NCBI RefSeq assembly: GCF_019061365.1
Contig: NZ_JAHPPD010000019.1
Location: forward strand, 1 to 36,483
Direction: 5' to 3'
Source of the DNA: Lentilactobacillus dabitei
GTDB lineage: Bacteria; Bacillota; Bacilli; Lactobacillales; Lactobacillaceae
Length of the DNA stretch: 36,483 nucleotides
Position 1 is the first letter of the stretch, and each line of letters begins with the position of its first letter. The notes beneath the pieces were generated by a model that had not been told where the DNA came from, did no database searches, and saw only the letters and a list, made by a program, of their open reading frames with translations. Positions 26,903 to 33,344 of this stretch are shown here, one piece after another. The translations under genes and the position numbers were made by a program.

Positions 26903-27238
26903 AAAAATCCGTCCTGACTCAAACCATTAACTGGTTCTTTAAGGACGGATTATGCCGCGGTGCCACCTTAATTTGAGATTAACTGAAAGAACAGTCATTT
27001 GGAATTAAAATCGGCCAAATAACGAATCCATTCAATTAGCTCACGCTTAGCGAAGTGCCAACACACTCCCGGCAAATGACGTCTGCCTGAACGTTTCTTC
27101 GTACTCGCGTACTTTCGGAAGAACCCTCTGCGGTCCATTTAATTGCTTGTATCCGGTCGCACTCTCAGCAGCGGCGGCTCTCTTTACGGGCATGACAATC
27201 TTGATCTCCACATCAACGGTTTTTGTAGGACGGATATT
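26903..27238 (-). promoter_or_regulatory. T-box leader, tryptophan type, upstream of trpE
   Basis: The minus strand carries the T-box antiterminator sequence AAGGTGGCACCGCGG (26955-26969), then a terminator (ATCCGTCCT with AGGACGGAT, followed by TTTTTT, 26904-26950). Upstream is a Stem I region with AGAGAGCC and GCTGAGAGTGCG motifs. In the specifier-loop position the sequence AAATGGACC presents TGG (27135-27137), the Trp codon. Uncharged tRNA-Trp should stabilise the antiterminator and switch on trpEG. Confidence 0.92.
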
Positions 27239-27249
27239 TAATTGTTATC

Positions 27250-27278
27250 AGGTTAAGACGATTATGAGAATTTGTCAA
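27250..27278 (-). promoter_or_regulatory. Promoter of the trpEG leader
   Basis: A perfect TTGACA (27273-27278 on the minus strand), 17 bases, then TAACCT as a weak -10, just upstream of the T-box. It lies only 12 bases from hairpin repeat copy C1. Confidence 0.5.
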
Positions 27279-27289
27279 GCAAAATGAGA

Positions 27290-27409
27290 GTGAGCGGAGC
27301 AAAGTGGTTAGAAACGGGAGCCTAAGTCTCCTCAACCATAAATCCTGGTTTTGGGGATTTATGGTTGAGGTGCTTATGTGGAAATTTCTGCTTAGTGGAG
27401 CTGTCCTAA
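27290..27409 (+). repeat. 118-bp hairpin repeat, copy C1
   Basis: Begins GTGAGCGGAGCAAAG and ends GTGGAGCTGTCCTAA. Stem pairs: TCAACCATAAATCC with GGATTTATGGTTGA, AGAAA/TTTCT. The loop reads TGGTTTTGG. The middle stem (GCCTAAG against CTTATGT) is weaker than in other copies, so this copy is slightly decayed. Confidence 0.85.
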
Positions 27410-27414
27410 GATAA

Positions 27415-27531
27415 GTGAGCGACAAGCAACGGGTGATGCGGTATCTAAAGGGCTTTGGGCTTAAACCCTGGCTTTGGGTTTGAGTTCAAAGTCCTTTAGA
27501 TGTTAGCATCAGTTGCGTCGGAGCTGTCCTA
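27415..27531 (+). repeat. 118-bp hairpin repeat, variant copy C2
   Basis: Almost the same sequence as copy B3, differing at about three positions, two of them in the loop. The six-base junction with C1 (AGATAA after GTCCTA) is also the same as the B2-B3 junction, so the pair was copied as a unit. Confidence 0.9.
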
Positions 27532-27606
27532 TTCAACATAAAAGGACAAATCCCCCAGTCTCATTCGCATTTTATCCCCCGATTTCAACTTTTCAAAATT
27601 TAACCC

Positions 27607-27635
27607 TTGACACAACTCCAAATTCATAATATGAT
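27607..27635 (+). promoter_or_regulatory. Promoter of the aroF-aroB leader
   Basis: TTGACA (27607-27612), 17 bases, TATGAT (27630-27635). Near-consensus promoter about 40 bases upstream of the leader peptide start. Confidence 0.8.
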
Positions 27636-27675
27636 AACTGCAATTAAAATTTAACTTTATTAGGAGATTCTAATT

Positions 27676-27729
27676 ATGATGAAATTAAACGCAAATCTTA
27701 ATCGATTTAGTTACTATTGGCCATTGTAG
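27676..27729 (+). CDS. Aromatic amino acid leader peptide MMKLNANLNRFSYYWPL
   Basis: A 17-codon reading frame with TAGGAG nine bases upstream of ATG 27676. It ends Phe-Ser-Tyr-Tyr-Trp-Pro-Leu, so all three aromatic amino acids appear within five codons. It sits between a strong promoter and a Rho-independent terminator, ahead of the first gene of aromatic synthesis. The codons TAC TAT TGG (27712-27720) are themselves one arm of an RNA stem. This is what a ribosome-stalling attenuator would look like; it is not in any standard gene list I recognise. Confidence 0.8.
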   Translation: MMKLNANLNRFSYYWPL

Positions 27730-27908
27730 TGTTCACACCGTACAGGTTGTGGGCACATTCCTACAACTTGTGCGACCAATAGTATTTCAGCATGATTACT
27801 CCGGTCACACAGTAAATTTTCAAAATACTGCGGGACCAATTTTTTTACCCTAAACCAGACAACTCCCGTGGTGTTCTAGATAGATAGACGCTGCGGGAGT
27901 TTTATTTT
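27712..27908 (+). promoter_or_regulatory. Attenuator with alternative hairpins upstream of aroF
   Basis: Arm 1 TACTATTGG (27712-27720) pairs with arm 2 CCAATAGTA (27776-27784), enclosing an 11-bp stem GTACAGGTTGT/ACAACTTGTGC. The end of arm 2, AGTATTT (27781-27787), can instead pair with arm 3 AAATACT (27823-27829). A first T-run (27840-27846) follows GGTC/GACC. The main terminator pairs AACTCCCGTG (27861-27870) with TGCGGGAGTT, followed by TTTATTTT. GCGGGA right after arm 3 can also pair with the terminator's left arm. So at least two exclusive folds exist. Confidence 0.75.
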
Positions 27909-27948
27909 AACCAAAAATACATTAGACAATAGAAATGGAGATTATATT

Positions 27949-28965
27949 ATGATAGTTATCGTTAAAGCAGGACATGCAGACATTATTGATGAAATTAAGA
28001 ACCGGTTCGATGGTACCAACGAAGTATTTGTCCATCATAATCGCGTTGCAATTCAAGGCATCACCGAAAAGGACTTAAATGCCGAAGAAAAGAATGCGAT
28101 CGATTTAATTATTGATAATGTTCCAGCAGCCGTGCAGGGCAGCCGGTTATTTCACCCAGAAGATACAGTGGTGACAACCGCGCACAGTAAAATTGGTGGC
28201 GATCACTTCACCATGATGGCGGGTCCATGCTCCGTAGAATCTACAGAGCATGTGATGAAGATGGCGAAGGTTGCTAAGAGTGGTGGCGCAACGATTCTTC
28301 GAGGCGGCGCATTCAAGCCCCGGACATCGCCATACTCCTTCCAGGGACTCGGCGAAGACGGCTTGAAGTTCTTGCGAGCAGCCGCTGACGCATACGATAT
28401 GGACGTCTTAACTGAAGTGATGGACCAAGACCACGTGGACATGATTGCTAAATACACCGACATTTTCCAAATCGGTGCCCGGAATATGCAAAACTTCTCT
28501 TTGTTGAAAGCAGTCGGTCGGACGAACATTCCAGTTATGTTAAAACGTGGGATGTCAGCAACCATTGACGATATCTTGAACGCGGCTGAATACATCGCAG
28601 CCGGTGGTAACCACCAGATTATCATCACGGAACGGGGAATTCGGACGTTTGATAACAAATACACCCGAAACACATTGGACCTCGGCGCCGTTCCTGTTTT
28701 GCAAAAGTTAACGCATTACCCAGTGATTGTTGATCCTAGTCATGCCGCTGGTCATACCGAATTTGTGACCCCCGAAGCATTGGCCGGAGTTGCCGTTGGG
28801 GCGAGTGGTTTGGTTGTTGAAATTCATGACGATCCCGCCCACGCATTCTCCGATGGTGCCCAAGCATTGAAGCCAAACGAATACCGTGAAATGGCTGCTA
28901 AAGCCTTCGCAATCCGCAAGACCCTGGTTGCTCCCGTCGAAGAAAAAAGTGAGGTTAGTTTATGA
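27949..28965 (+). CDS. aroF: 3-deoxy-7-phosphoheptulonate (DAHP) synthase, type I beta
   Basis: First enzyme of the shikimate pathway, joining phosphoenolpyruvate and erythrose 4-phosphate. Residues 1-70 (MIVIVKAGHADIIDEI...) form the ferredoxin-like N-terminal domain that gives feedback control in Thermotoga-type enzymes. The barrel has MAGPCSVES, GGAFKPRTSPYSFQGLG, QIGARNMQNF, PVMLKRGMSATIDD and the metal-binding DPSHAAGH. Its 338 residues are normal. GGAG lies eight bases upstream of the ATG. aroB overlaps its stop by four bases. Expression is probably set by the upstream leader-peptide attenuator. Confidence 0.95.
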   Translation: MIVIVKAGHADIIDEIKNRFDGTNEVFVHHNRVAIQGITEKDLNAEEKNAIDLIIDNVPAAVQGSRLFHPEDTVVTTAHSKIGGDHFTMMAGPCSVESTEHVMKMAKVAKSGGATILRGGAFKPRTSPYSFQGLGEDGLKFLRAAADAYDMDVLTEVMDQDHVDMIAKYTDIFQIGARNMQNFSLLKAVGRTNIPVMLKRGMSATIDDILNAAEYIAAGGNHQIIITERGIRTFDNKYTRNTLDLGAVPVLQKLTHYPVIVDPSHAAGHTEFVTPEALAGVAVGASGLVVEIHDDPAHAFSDGAQALKPNEYREMAAKAFAIRKTLVAPVEEKSEVSL

Positions 28966-30041
28966 AAATAATTAAAGTTGATTTACCAGATCATTCATAC
29001 AACGTGGAAATTGAAAATGGTGTTTTGAACTGTACCGGTCAGTTGGTTTCCAGTATTTGGTCAAAACGAAAAATTGCTCTGGTCAGTGATAGTAACGTTG
29101 CACCACTCTACCAAGAACGGGTTGCTGACGCGTTGGAAAGTGTTGGTTTCACCGTTCACAATTACCAATTCCCAGCTGGCGAGGCCTCTAAATCACTCGA
29201 GGTTCTTGGGGATTTAACCCGCGAAATGGCGGCTGATGGCTTCAATCGCGATGATGGGGTGATTGCGTTGGGTGGCGGCGTTACGGGTGATCTGGCAGGG
29301 TTCCTGGCCGCAACTTACATGCGCGGCATTAGCTTGATTCAGATCCCAACGTCATTGCTGGCACAGGTCGACAGTTCAGTTGGTGGTAAGACTGCTGTGG
29401 ACTTAGATAACACGAAGAACATCATTGGGGCGTTCTACCAACCTGATTTGGTGATCATTGACCCAGAAACCTTGCAGACGTTAACAACCCGCGACCTGGT
29501 TGAAGGTTACGGAGAAATCGTTAAGGTGGCTGCCTTATCAGACGGTGATCTTTGGAAATTGGTTCAGTCAATCAATTCACCGGCAGACATTCTCGCCAAT
29601 GCCAAGGAGCTCAGTATTCATTCAGTTCAATACAAAGCCAACGTGGTTATGGGAGATGAAAAAGAAGGCGGCTTGCGGCAACTACTCAACTTCGGCCATA
29701 CGATCGGTCATGCCGTTGAAGCCTTGGCTGATGGCGATCTGCGTCATGGCGAAGCAGTTAGCATCGGGATGGTTGCGATCACCCGAATCTTCGAAGAAAA
29801 GGGCTTATCTCGTGAGGGCTTAACTCAAACCTTGATTGACCGCCTAGAAGCAGTTGGCTTGCCGGTCACTACACCACTCTTAGAATCCCAAGCAGTTTTC
29901 GATAAGATTAAGAACGATAAAAAGAATCGCGATGGTCATCTGAACTTGATTTACGTTCATCAAATTGGTGGGCCGGCAATCAAATCGATCCCTAGCGATG
30001 ATATCCAGGACTTTTTAGATATTAAGACTATTAAGGCGTAA
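28962..30041 (+). CDS. aroB: 3-dehydroquinate synthase
   Basis: Second shikimate enzyme, converting DAHP to 3-dehydroquinate with NAD+ and a divalent metal. Signatures: VIALGGGVTGDLAGFLAATYMRG, PTSLLAQVDSSVGGKTAVD, and metal ligands in EGYGEIVK, LNFGHTIGHAVE and RHGEAVSIGM. Its 359 residues are full length. ATGA overlap with aroF implies coupled translation. A parS-like site starts two bases after its stop. Confidence 0.96.
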   Translation: MKIIKVDLPDHSYNVEIENGVLNCTGQLVSSIWSKRKIALVSDSNVAPLYQERVADALESVGFTVHNYQFPAGEASKSLEVLGDLTREMAADGFNRDDGVIALGGGVTGDLAGFLAATYMRGISLIQIPTSLLAQVDSSVGGKTAVDLDNTKNIIGAFYQPDLVIIDPETLQTLTTRDLVEGYGEIVKVAALSDGDLWKLVQSINSPADILANAKELSIHSVQYKANVVMGDEKEGGLRQLLNFGHTIGHAVEALADGDLRHGEAVSIGMVAITRIFEEKGLSREGLTQTLIDRLEAVGLPVTTPLLESQAVFDKIKNDKKNRDGHLNLIYVHQIGGPAIKSIPSDDIQDFLDIKTIKA

Positions 30042-30042
30042 T

Positions 30043-30058
30043 TGTTTCATGTGGAACA
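30043..30058. other. parS: parS-like ParB binding site 3
   Basis: TGTTTCATGTGGAACA matches the parS consensus at 14 of 16 positions and lies directly after aroB, about 21 kb from oriC. Confidence 0.65.
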
Positions 30059-30070
30059 TTTATACAAAGT

Positions 30071-30103
30071 AAAGGGAGCACTTCATTTTTGGAGTGCCCC
30101 TTT
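30071..30103. terminator. Hairpin between aroB and the SecB-like gene
   Basis: AAAGGG and GCACT pair with AGTGC and CCTTT with one-base mismatches. There is no proper T-run on the plus strand; on the minus strand a TTTACTTTG tail follows. It lies between two convergent operons and probably ends one or both. Confidence 0.55.
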
Positions 30104-30119
30104 AGCATGGTAAGTGTTT

Positions 30120-30533
30120 CTAATTTGAATTATCCTGAGTTAATAATTTAGCAACGTTAATAGTTGGCATATTATATCCAGGAAATTCGTTAGACGTCGT
30201 TGTTAGTGTTGCAATGATTGCACGAGCGTAAGGGTAAAGAATTGCCACTGCATTGTGACGCACGAAAGTGTCGATACCAATATTAGTATTATCCTCATCT
30301 GGGTTGTAGGTAAAATTGCCAATGATCGAACAGCTGACTTGAAATGGCATGGAACCTTTTTCCAAAGAACCGATCATAACAGTTAGTGTAATATTGATGT
30401 CATTATCAGTTATGTCGATTTTTGTCGTGATCTTCGGATCTAATTCGATTTGCTTATTGGCTGGTTGATAGTGGGCATTTCTTTTGTATGCCATCTCCTG
30501 AACTTTATAACCATTGAATCGTAGAATACTCAT
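30120..30533 (-). CDS. SecB-like chaperone of a toxin-antitoxin-chaperone operon
   Basis: A 137-residue protein with the layout of SecB: an N-terminal strand region, a central FQVSCSIIGNFTYN, and a C-terminal signature NAVAILYPYARAIIATLTTTS followed by PGYNMPTINVAKLL, equivalent to the FPYAR and P-x-N-F-x-L segment of SecB. Firmicutes generally lack the export chaperone SecB, while solitary SecB-like proteins occur in TAC modules such as Rv1957 of M. tuberculosis. Its start overlaps the antitoxin stop by one base (TAATG), so it is coupled to it. It probably folds and protects the antitoxin. The match is by pattern only. Confidence 0.72.
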   Translation of the reverse strand: MSILRFNGYKVQEMAYKRNAHYQPANKQIELDPKITTKIDITDNDINITLTVMIGSLEKGSMPFQVSCSIIGNFTYNPDEDNTNIGIDTFVRHNAVAILYPYARAIIATLTTTSNEFPGYNMPTINVAKLLTQDNSN

Positions 30534-31093
30534 TAAGCAGCACTTCCTAACTCTCTTGATTTACCAAAGGATTGGGGATCAGCGTCCAGAGATTTAGTGG
30601 TATACAAATCGTTAGTTGGAGAATATGTGGGTGAATTATCAAACGCACTTGTCAGTGGCTTCTCAAAATCATTTCGCCAATTATCGGGTAGCTGGTGATG
30701 ACTCTTGTAGTCATCTCGAGCAGCTTCAAAAAGTATTTCTTGATATTTTGCCTGAACCCGTTGATTATTTTCGATTTGGGTTAATGATGACGAACCGATC
30801 CCCAAGATATATGCAAATTCTCTTACAGACAATCCTAAATTGTGACGTAATTCTCTAATTTCTCCGGAAGTCATATAATTCTTACGTTTTCGGTAGGCGG
30901 TAAAACTGTTCCTAACGTTTTCCATCGGATCGGAAAAATCTCCCCATAACTCTCCGTTAGCATCTTGCCAGTAATGATTTATAACTAACAAGTCGTTTAT
31001 ATCTCTGACCTTCACAATCTCAGGCTTCCAAACTTCGGTGTATATTTCGGTGGTATCCAATTCCGGATTATAAAATGCTTTTTTAAGATTCAT
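30533..31093 (-). CDS. HTH antitoxin (MqsA/HigA-like) with C-terminal extension
   Basis: A 186-residue protein. Residues 1-70 form an unknown N-terminal part without the CxxC zinc knuckles of E. coli MqsA. Residues 74-116 are a helix-turn-helix: MTSGEIRELRHNLGLSVREF, then LGIGSSSLTQIENN. Residues 127-186 are a polar, low-complexity tail (SPTYSPTNDLYTTKS, ending LGSAA). In known TAC antitoxins such a tail is the chaperone-addiction segment recognised by SecB. ATG 31093 has GAGG seven bases upstream; the ATG at 31132 has none. It lies 40 bases after the toxin and overlaps the chaperone start. It probably represses through the palindrome at 31510-31547. Confidence 0.75.
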   Translation of the reverse strand: MNLKKAFYNPELDTTEIYTEVWKPEIVKVRDINDLLVINHYWQDANGELWGDFSDPMENVRNSFTAYRKRKNYMTSGEIRELRHNLGLSVREFAYILGIGSSSLTQIENNQRVQAKYQEILFEAARDDYKSHHQLPDNWRNDFEKPLTSAFDNSPTYSPTNDLYTTKSLDADPQSFGKSRELGSAA

Positions 31094-31133
31094 TTTGTTA
31101 CCTCGCTTTATATTAAGATGAATGATTTTCAAG

Positions 31134-31484
31134 TTAGCGATACGGAAAATGGAGTGGGTAGTCAGCTATATGAAATGAAATCCACATTACGATGCCATTA
31201 GGCCTATCCTGAAACTTTAAGTAACAAGGATGATCGTTAATTGTAAGTCCAAATACCCAAATATTTCCCGGTATGGCATGATCATCTAATTGAGGCCCAG
31301 AAACATAATCCCGCCACTCTATGTGATTATAAATCAAGTCGAACGCAATGCTTTGAGTGATTCCTAATTCTGTTAATGTTAATAGATTTTTACGACGAGT
31401 ACTAAGTTTCCAATAGTTGCGCCTTTTTTGAATATCTATAATTATTTTTTTAATGTCATTGATATTGGTCAATGGCTTCCACAT
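31134..31484 (-). CDS. MqsR-like type II toxin
   Basis: A 116-residue protein with a RelE/MqsR-type pattern: NINDIKKIIIDIQKRRN, LLTLTELGITQSIAFDLIYN, then GPQLDD, IWVFGLTIN, CYLKFQD and a final MWISFHIADYPLHFPYR. This parallels E. coli MqsR (ADELGL..MCNVIIGL..SDFY..W.DVY...YLKI...V.IVSFK). MqsR cleaves mRNA at GCU. ATG 31484 is chosen because the -10 box lies at 31507-31512, which makes the longer frame from 31577 impossible to transcribe. No good Shine-Dalgarno is seen, consistent with low toxin output. First gene of the operon toxin, antitoxin, chaperone. Confidence 0.7.
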   Translation of the reverse strand: MWKPLTNINDIKKIIIDIQKRRNYWKLSTRRKNLLTLTELGITQSIAFDLIYNHIEWRDYVSGPQLDDHAIPGNIWVFGLTINDHPCYLKFQDRPNGIVMWISFHIADYPLHFPYR

Positions 31485-31506
31485 CCAAACTACATTATCT
31501 CTCGTT

Positions 31507-31547
31507 ATTATAACATGCTTGTATCTCCTGAGATACAAACATGTTAT
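31507..31547 (-). promoter_or_regulatory. Promoter and 38-bp inverted-repeat operator of the TAC operon
   Basis: ATAACATG and TTGTATCTC (plus strand reads ATAACATG, CTTGTATCTC) mirror GAGATACAA and CATGTTAT with one mismatched pair; the repeat spans 31510-31547. It overlaps the minus-strand -10 TATAAT at 31507-31512. This is the expected place for the HTH antitoxin to bind. Confidence 0.75.
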
Positions 31548-31656
31548 GAAACTTTTTCTATAAATCAAACATACCATATCAATGGTAGATATTTAAATTG
31601 TGACAGAGGCTGTCTTCAAAACCATTAATTTATTAGTAAGCAGCCAATGGTCATGT

Positions 31657-31796
31657 TATAATGTGGTTATGAAAAAGAAGCCCTGTGGTAACAGGACTTC
31701 TCATGCAAGCCGCTTTAAAGACGGTGGCATTAGTTAAAGAATGATTTTAGGTCACCCTGTAACCGGCCAAAGTTACGCAGGGCGGCTTTTTATTTT
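31657..31796 (+). ncRNA. Antisense RNA of type I toxin locus 1
   Basis: TATAAT at 31657-31662, a 5' hairpin AGAAGCCCTGT/ACAGGACTTCT (31676-31704), the conserved AAGACGGTGGC block, and a terminator CCCTGTAAC/GTTACGCAGGG followed by TTTTTATTTTT (31755-31796). It runs into the 3' end of the minus-strand toxin gene, so the two RNAs overlap tail to tail. Confidence 0.65.
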
Positions 31797-31879
31797 TGGT
31801 GCTTGTCGATATAACTGAGCAGCGTGATTAAGAACGTGCCGAACAGAAATACCAACGAGAGTGCCTGAAAGACGCTCAT
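31790..31879 (-). CDS. Holin-like type I toxin peptide 1
   Basis: A 29-residue peptide, MSVFQALSLVFLFGTFLITL then LSYIDKHQK: one membrane helix and a short charged tail, typical of the Hol-Tox (PF16935-like) toxins of Gram-positives. The ATG at 31879 has GGAAGG 11 bases upstream. An overlapping out-of-frame ORF starts upstream at 31920 (MGTWSNLQEG) with a better site, GAGGTGAGG. Expected to disturb the membrane when the antisense RNA is lost. Confidence 0.75.
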   Translation of the reverse strand: MSVFQALSLVFLFGTFLITLLSYIDKHQK

Positions 31880-32065
31880 TGACTGTGAAACCTTCCTGAA
31901 GATTACTCCATGTTCCCATAGACCTCACCTCGTAAGGGAGAAGACAGCCACCGCCCATAAAACTTCTTGCTTGATTTATGATACAGGGGAACAAGAGTGC
32001 TAGCCAAGTACTAAAGTCAACCACTCCTGAATTTATTCAGGAGTGGTTGACAATAACCGCTAGCT

Positions 32066-32234
32066 GACCTATACCCCCAAAGTTAAAGTAACAACTTTAG
32101 CTTTGGAGGTATTTTTGATGACTAAAATTTCAAAAGAAACTAAATTACGTGCGTTAACTGAATATTTTGCTGGTCAAGGAAGTTCACTTGGCATTGCCCT
32201 TAAAACTTCCTGCCTAAATTATATTAATCAATGA
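32066..32234 (+). mobile_element. Truncated insertion sequence, left end with start of a transposase gene
   Basis: A GGAGG site and ATG 32118 open a frame MTKISKETKLRALTEYFAGQ that resembles the start of an IS3-family OrfA, but it runs into unrelated sequence and stops at 32234 after 38 codons. The preceding bases (from about 32066) look like the IS terminal region. Only the 5' end survives, and it abuts the RelE gene. Family assignment is tentative. Confidence 0.5.
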
Positions 32235-32569
32235 GAATCATCAACATCTGAGGTTGGGCTATGGTGGTCAATTCGATGACGAGCCTCTTTATAAACAATC
32301 TTATCTTCTCGCTTCCCAATTCCAACAATATCAATTACTTTGTTAAGACTGGGATCTTTGCGGAAAATGATTCTGATACCTAAATCACGATGTTTAATTT
32401 CTCGACAGCCCGCCAAATTTCCGGTTAGCGGTTTGCCAGCTTGCATGCCCTGAACTTTGATCCGTTTTAAACCTTTATTAACAACTTTAAGCTGAGAACC
32501 ATCAAGATGCTGCTTTTCTTTTGCAGCTTGCCGGAAATACTTGAGGTGGTGTTCACGCGGCGTACTCAT
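32228..32569 (-). CDS. RelE/ParE-family toxin
   Basis: A 113-residue type II toxin. The C-terminal part carries GCREIKHRDLGIRIIFR and VIDIVGIGKREDKIVYKEA, typical of RelE/YafQ-like mRNA interferases paired with Phd antitoxins in lactobacilli. The ATG at 32569 overlaps the antitoxin stop by four bases. Its last bases overlap the IS remnant, so the extreme C-terminus may have been altered by that insertion. Confidence 0.85.
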   Translation of the reverse strand: MSTPREHHLKYFRQAAKEKQHLDGSQLKVVNKGLKRIKVQGMQAGKPLTGNLAGCREIKHRDLGIRIIFRKDPSLNKVIDIVGIGKREDKIVYKEARHRIDHHSPTSDVDDSH

Positions 32570-32877
32570 TCCCACCCGTCGTTTTCATTAAAGTCAATCT
32601 TATCAAGGGTGTCACCGTCAACTTCCTGTTCATCAACTAAGCCAGGATTTTTTTCAGTTAAACGCTTTTGAATTTCTAAATCATATAGTTTATCTTGCAG
32701 TGCCTGATTATCATTAACAAGTTGTTCGTAATCTTCAACAGACAATACCACTCCAGCTGGTGTATCTCGATTAAAAACATAGAGTCCGGTTTTTTTGTTT
32801 TTTGCTTCTTCGAAAGCTCTGGCTGGTGATTTCTTTAGGCTGGTCATATTTGTAGTCGGAACATTTAAAGTTTTCAT
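32566..32877 (-). CDS. Antitoxin, Phd/YefM family
   Basis: A 103-residue protein starting MKTLNVPTTNMTSLKKSPAR with the Phd/YefM fold (TPAGVVLSVEDYEQLVN), a coiled middle (NQALQDKLYDLEIQKRL) and an acidic toxin-binding end (DFNENDGWE). GGAGGAG precedes the ATG. A -10 TATAAT lies at 32903-32908, near the short palindrome CTTATAAG (32914-32921) that may be its operator. Translation is coupled to the RelE-like toxin. Confidence 0.88.
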   Translation of the reverse strand: MKTLNVPTTNMTSLKKSPARAFEEAKNKKTGLYVFNRDTPAGVVLSVEDYEQLVNDNQALQDKLYDLEIQKRLTEKNPGLVDEQEVDGDTLDKIDFNENDGWE

Positions 32878-32921
32878 GACAACTCCTCCAATCTTTTATG
32901 TTATTATAGCACTTATAAGCA

Positions 32922-33097
32922 TACTTTTAAATGATTTAATAGGCATCTTTTAATAGCCCGTTATAGAAACTTATAGATGATCGTTTAAATAATCGGGTCA
33001 TCAAAAGATAGCAAAATCTGAAAAAATCAAGGATTCATGACTAAAACAACTCATGAATAATGATTACTACATCTCGGGATCTAGGAAGATGTCTTTC
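32922..33097. other. Intergenic region between the Phd/RelE module and type I locus 2
   Basis: No supported gene. The stretch is AT-rich, with no terminator or repeat that I can support. Confidence 0.4.
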
Positions 33098-33120
33098 TGT
33101 CCAACTTCTCCTAACCGTGA

Positions 33121-33249
33121 TATAATGTAAACACAAAAAGGAAGTTCCGCACTAACAGAACTTCCCGTGTAGAGCCGTATAAGACGGTGGCATATTAATT
33201 AGTTATAAAATAACCGCTAGCTTGCCGGAGCTAAGGCGGCTATTTTTTT
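33121..33249 (+). ncRNA. Antisense RNA of type I toxin locus 2
   Basis: TATAAT at 33121-33126, then a hairpin GGAAGTTC/GAACTTCC (33140-33165), AAGACGGTGGC, and a terminator CCGCTAGCT/AGCTAAGGCGG with TTTTTTTT (33214-33249). The 3' part is complementary to the end of the toxin gene. The same layout recurs at loci 1 and 3. Confidence 0.7.
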
Positions 33250-33344
33250 TGCTGACTTTTGATCAGCTCAACAACTAGGACAATTAGGTTAATGATCAAT
33301 AGACCAGTCCCAATCGCTAGTTGTAAAGCGTCCGAAACGGACAC
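33240..33344 (-). CDS. Holin-like type I toxin peptide 2
   Basis: A 34-residue peptide starting at GTG 33344: MSVSDALQLAIGTGLLIINL then IVLVVELIKSQQKK. One membrane helix with a basic tail, the classical MSVSDAL form of Hol-Tox peptides. AAAGGA lies nine bases upstream. An overlapping ORF of 33 codons starts at ATG 33390 with GGAGG and runs through the toxin start in another frame. The 5' leader (AAGGCGGTGGCTATTT on the RNA) can pair with the mRNA's own 3' end (AAATAGCCGCCTT). Confidence 0.75.
   Translation of the reverse strand: MSVSDALQLAIGTGLLIINLIVLVVELIKSQQKK

Noticed and set aside
28203-28673. 156-residue frame antisense to aroF
   Set aside because: Shadow of aroF; composition and lack of a start site argue against a gene.
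31485-31577. Longer toxin frame starting at ATG 31577
   Set aside because: The extra codons cover the palindromic operator and the -10 box, so they would lie upstream of the transcript start.
31773-32024. 83-residue minus-strand frame overlapping toxin peptide 1
   Set aside because: Not called as a gene in its own right; only its later part, from ATG 31920, is noted as a possible upstream overlapping ORF of the type I toxin.
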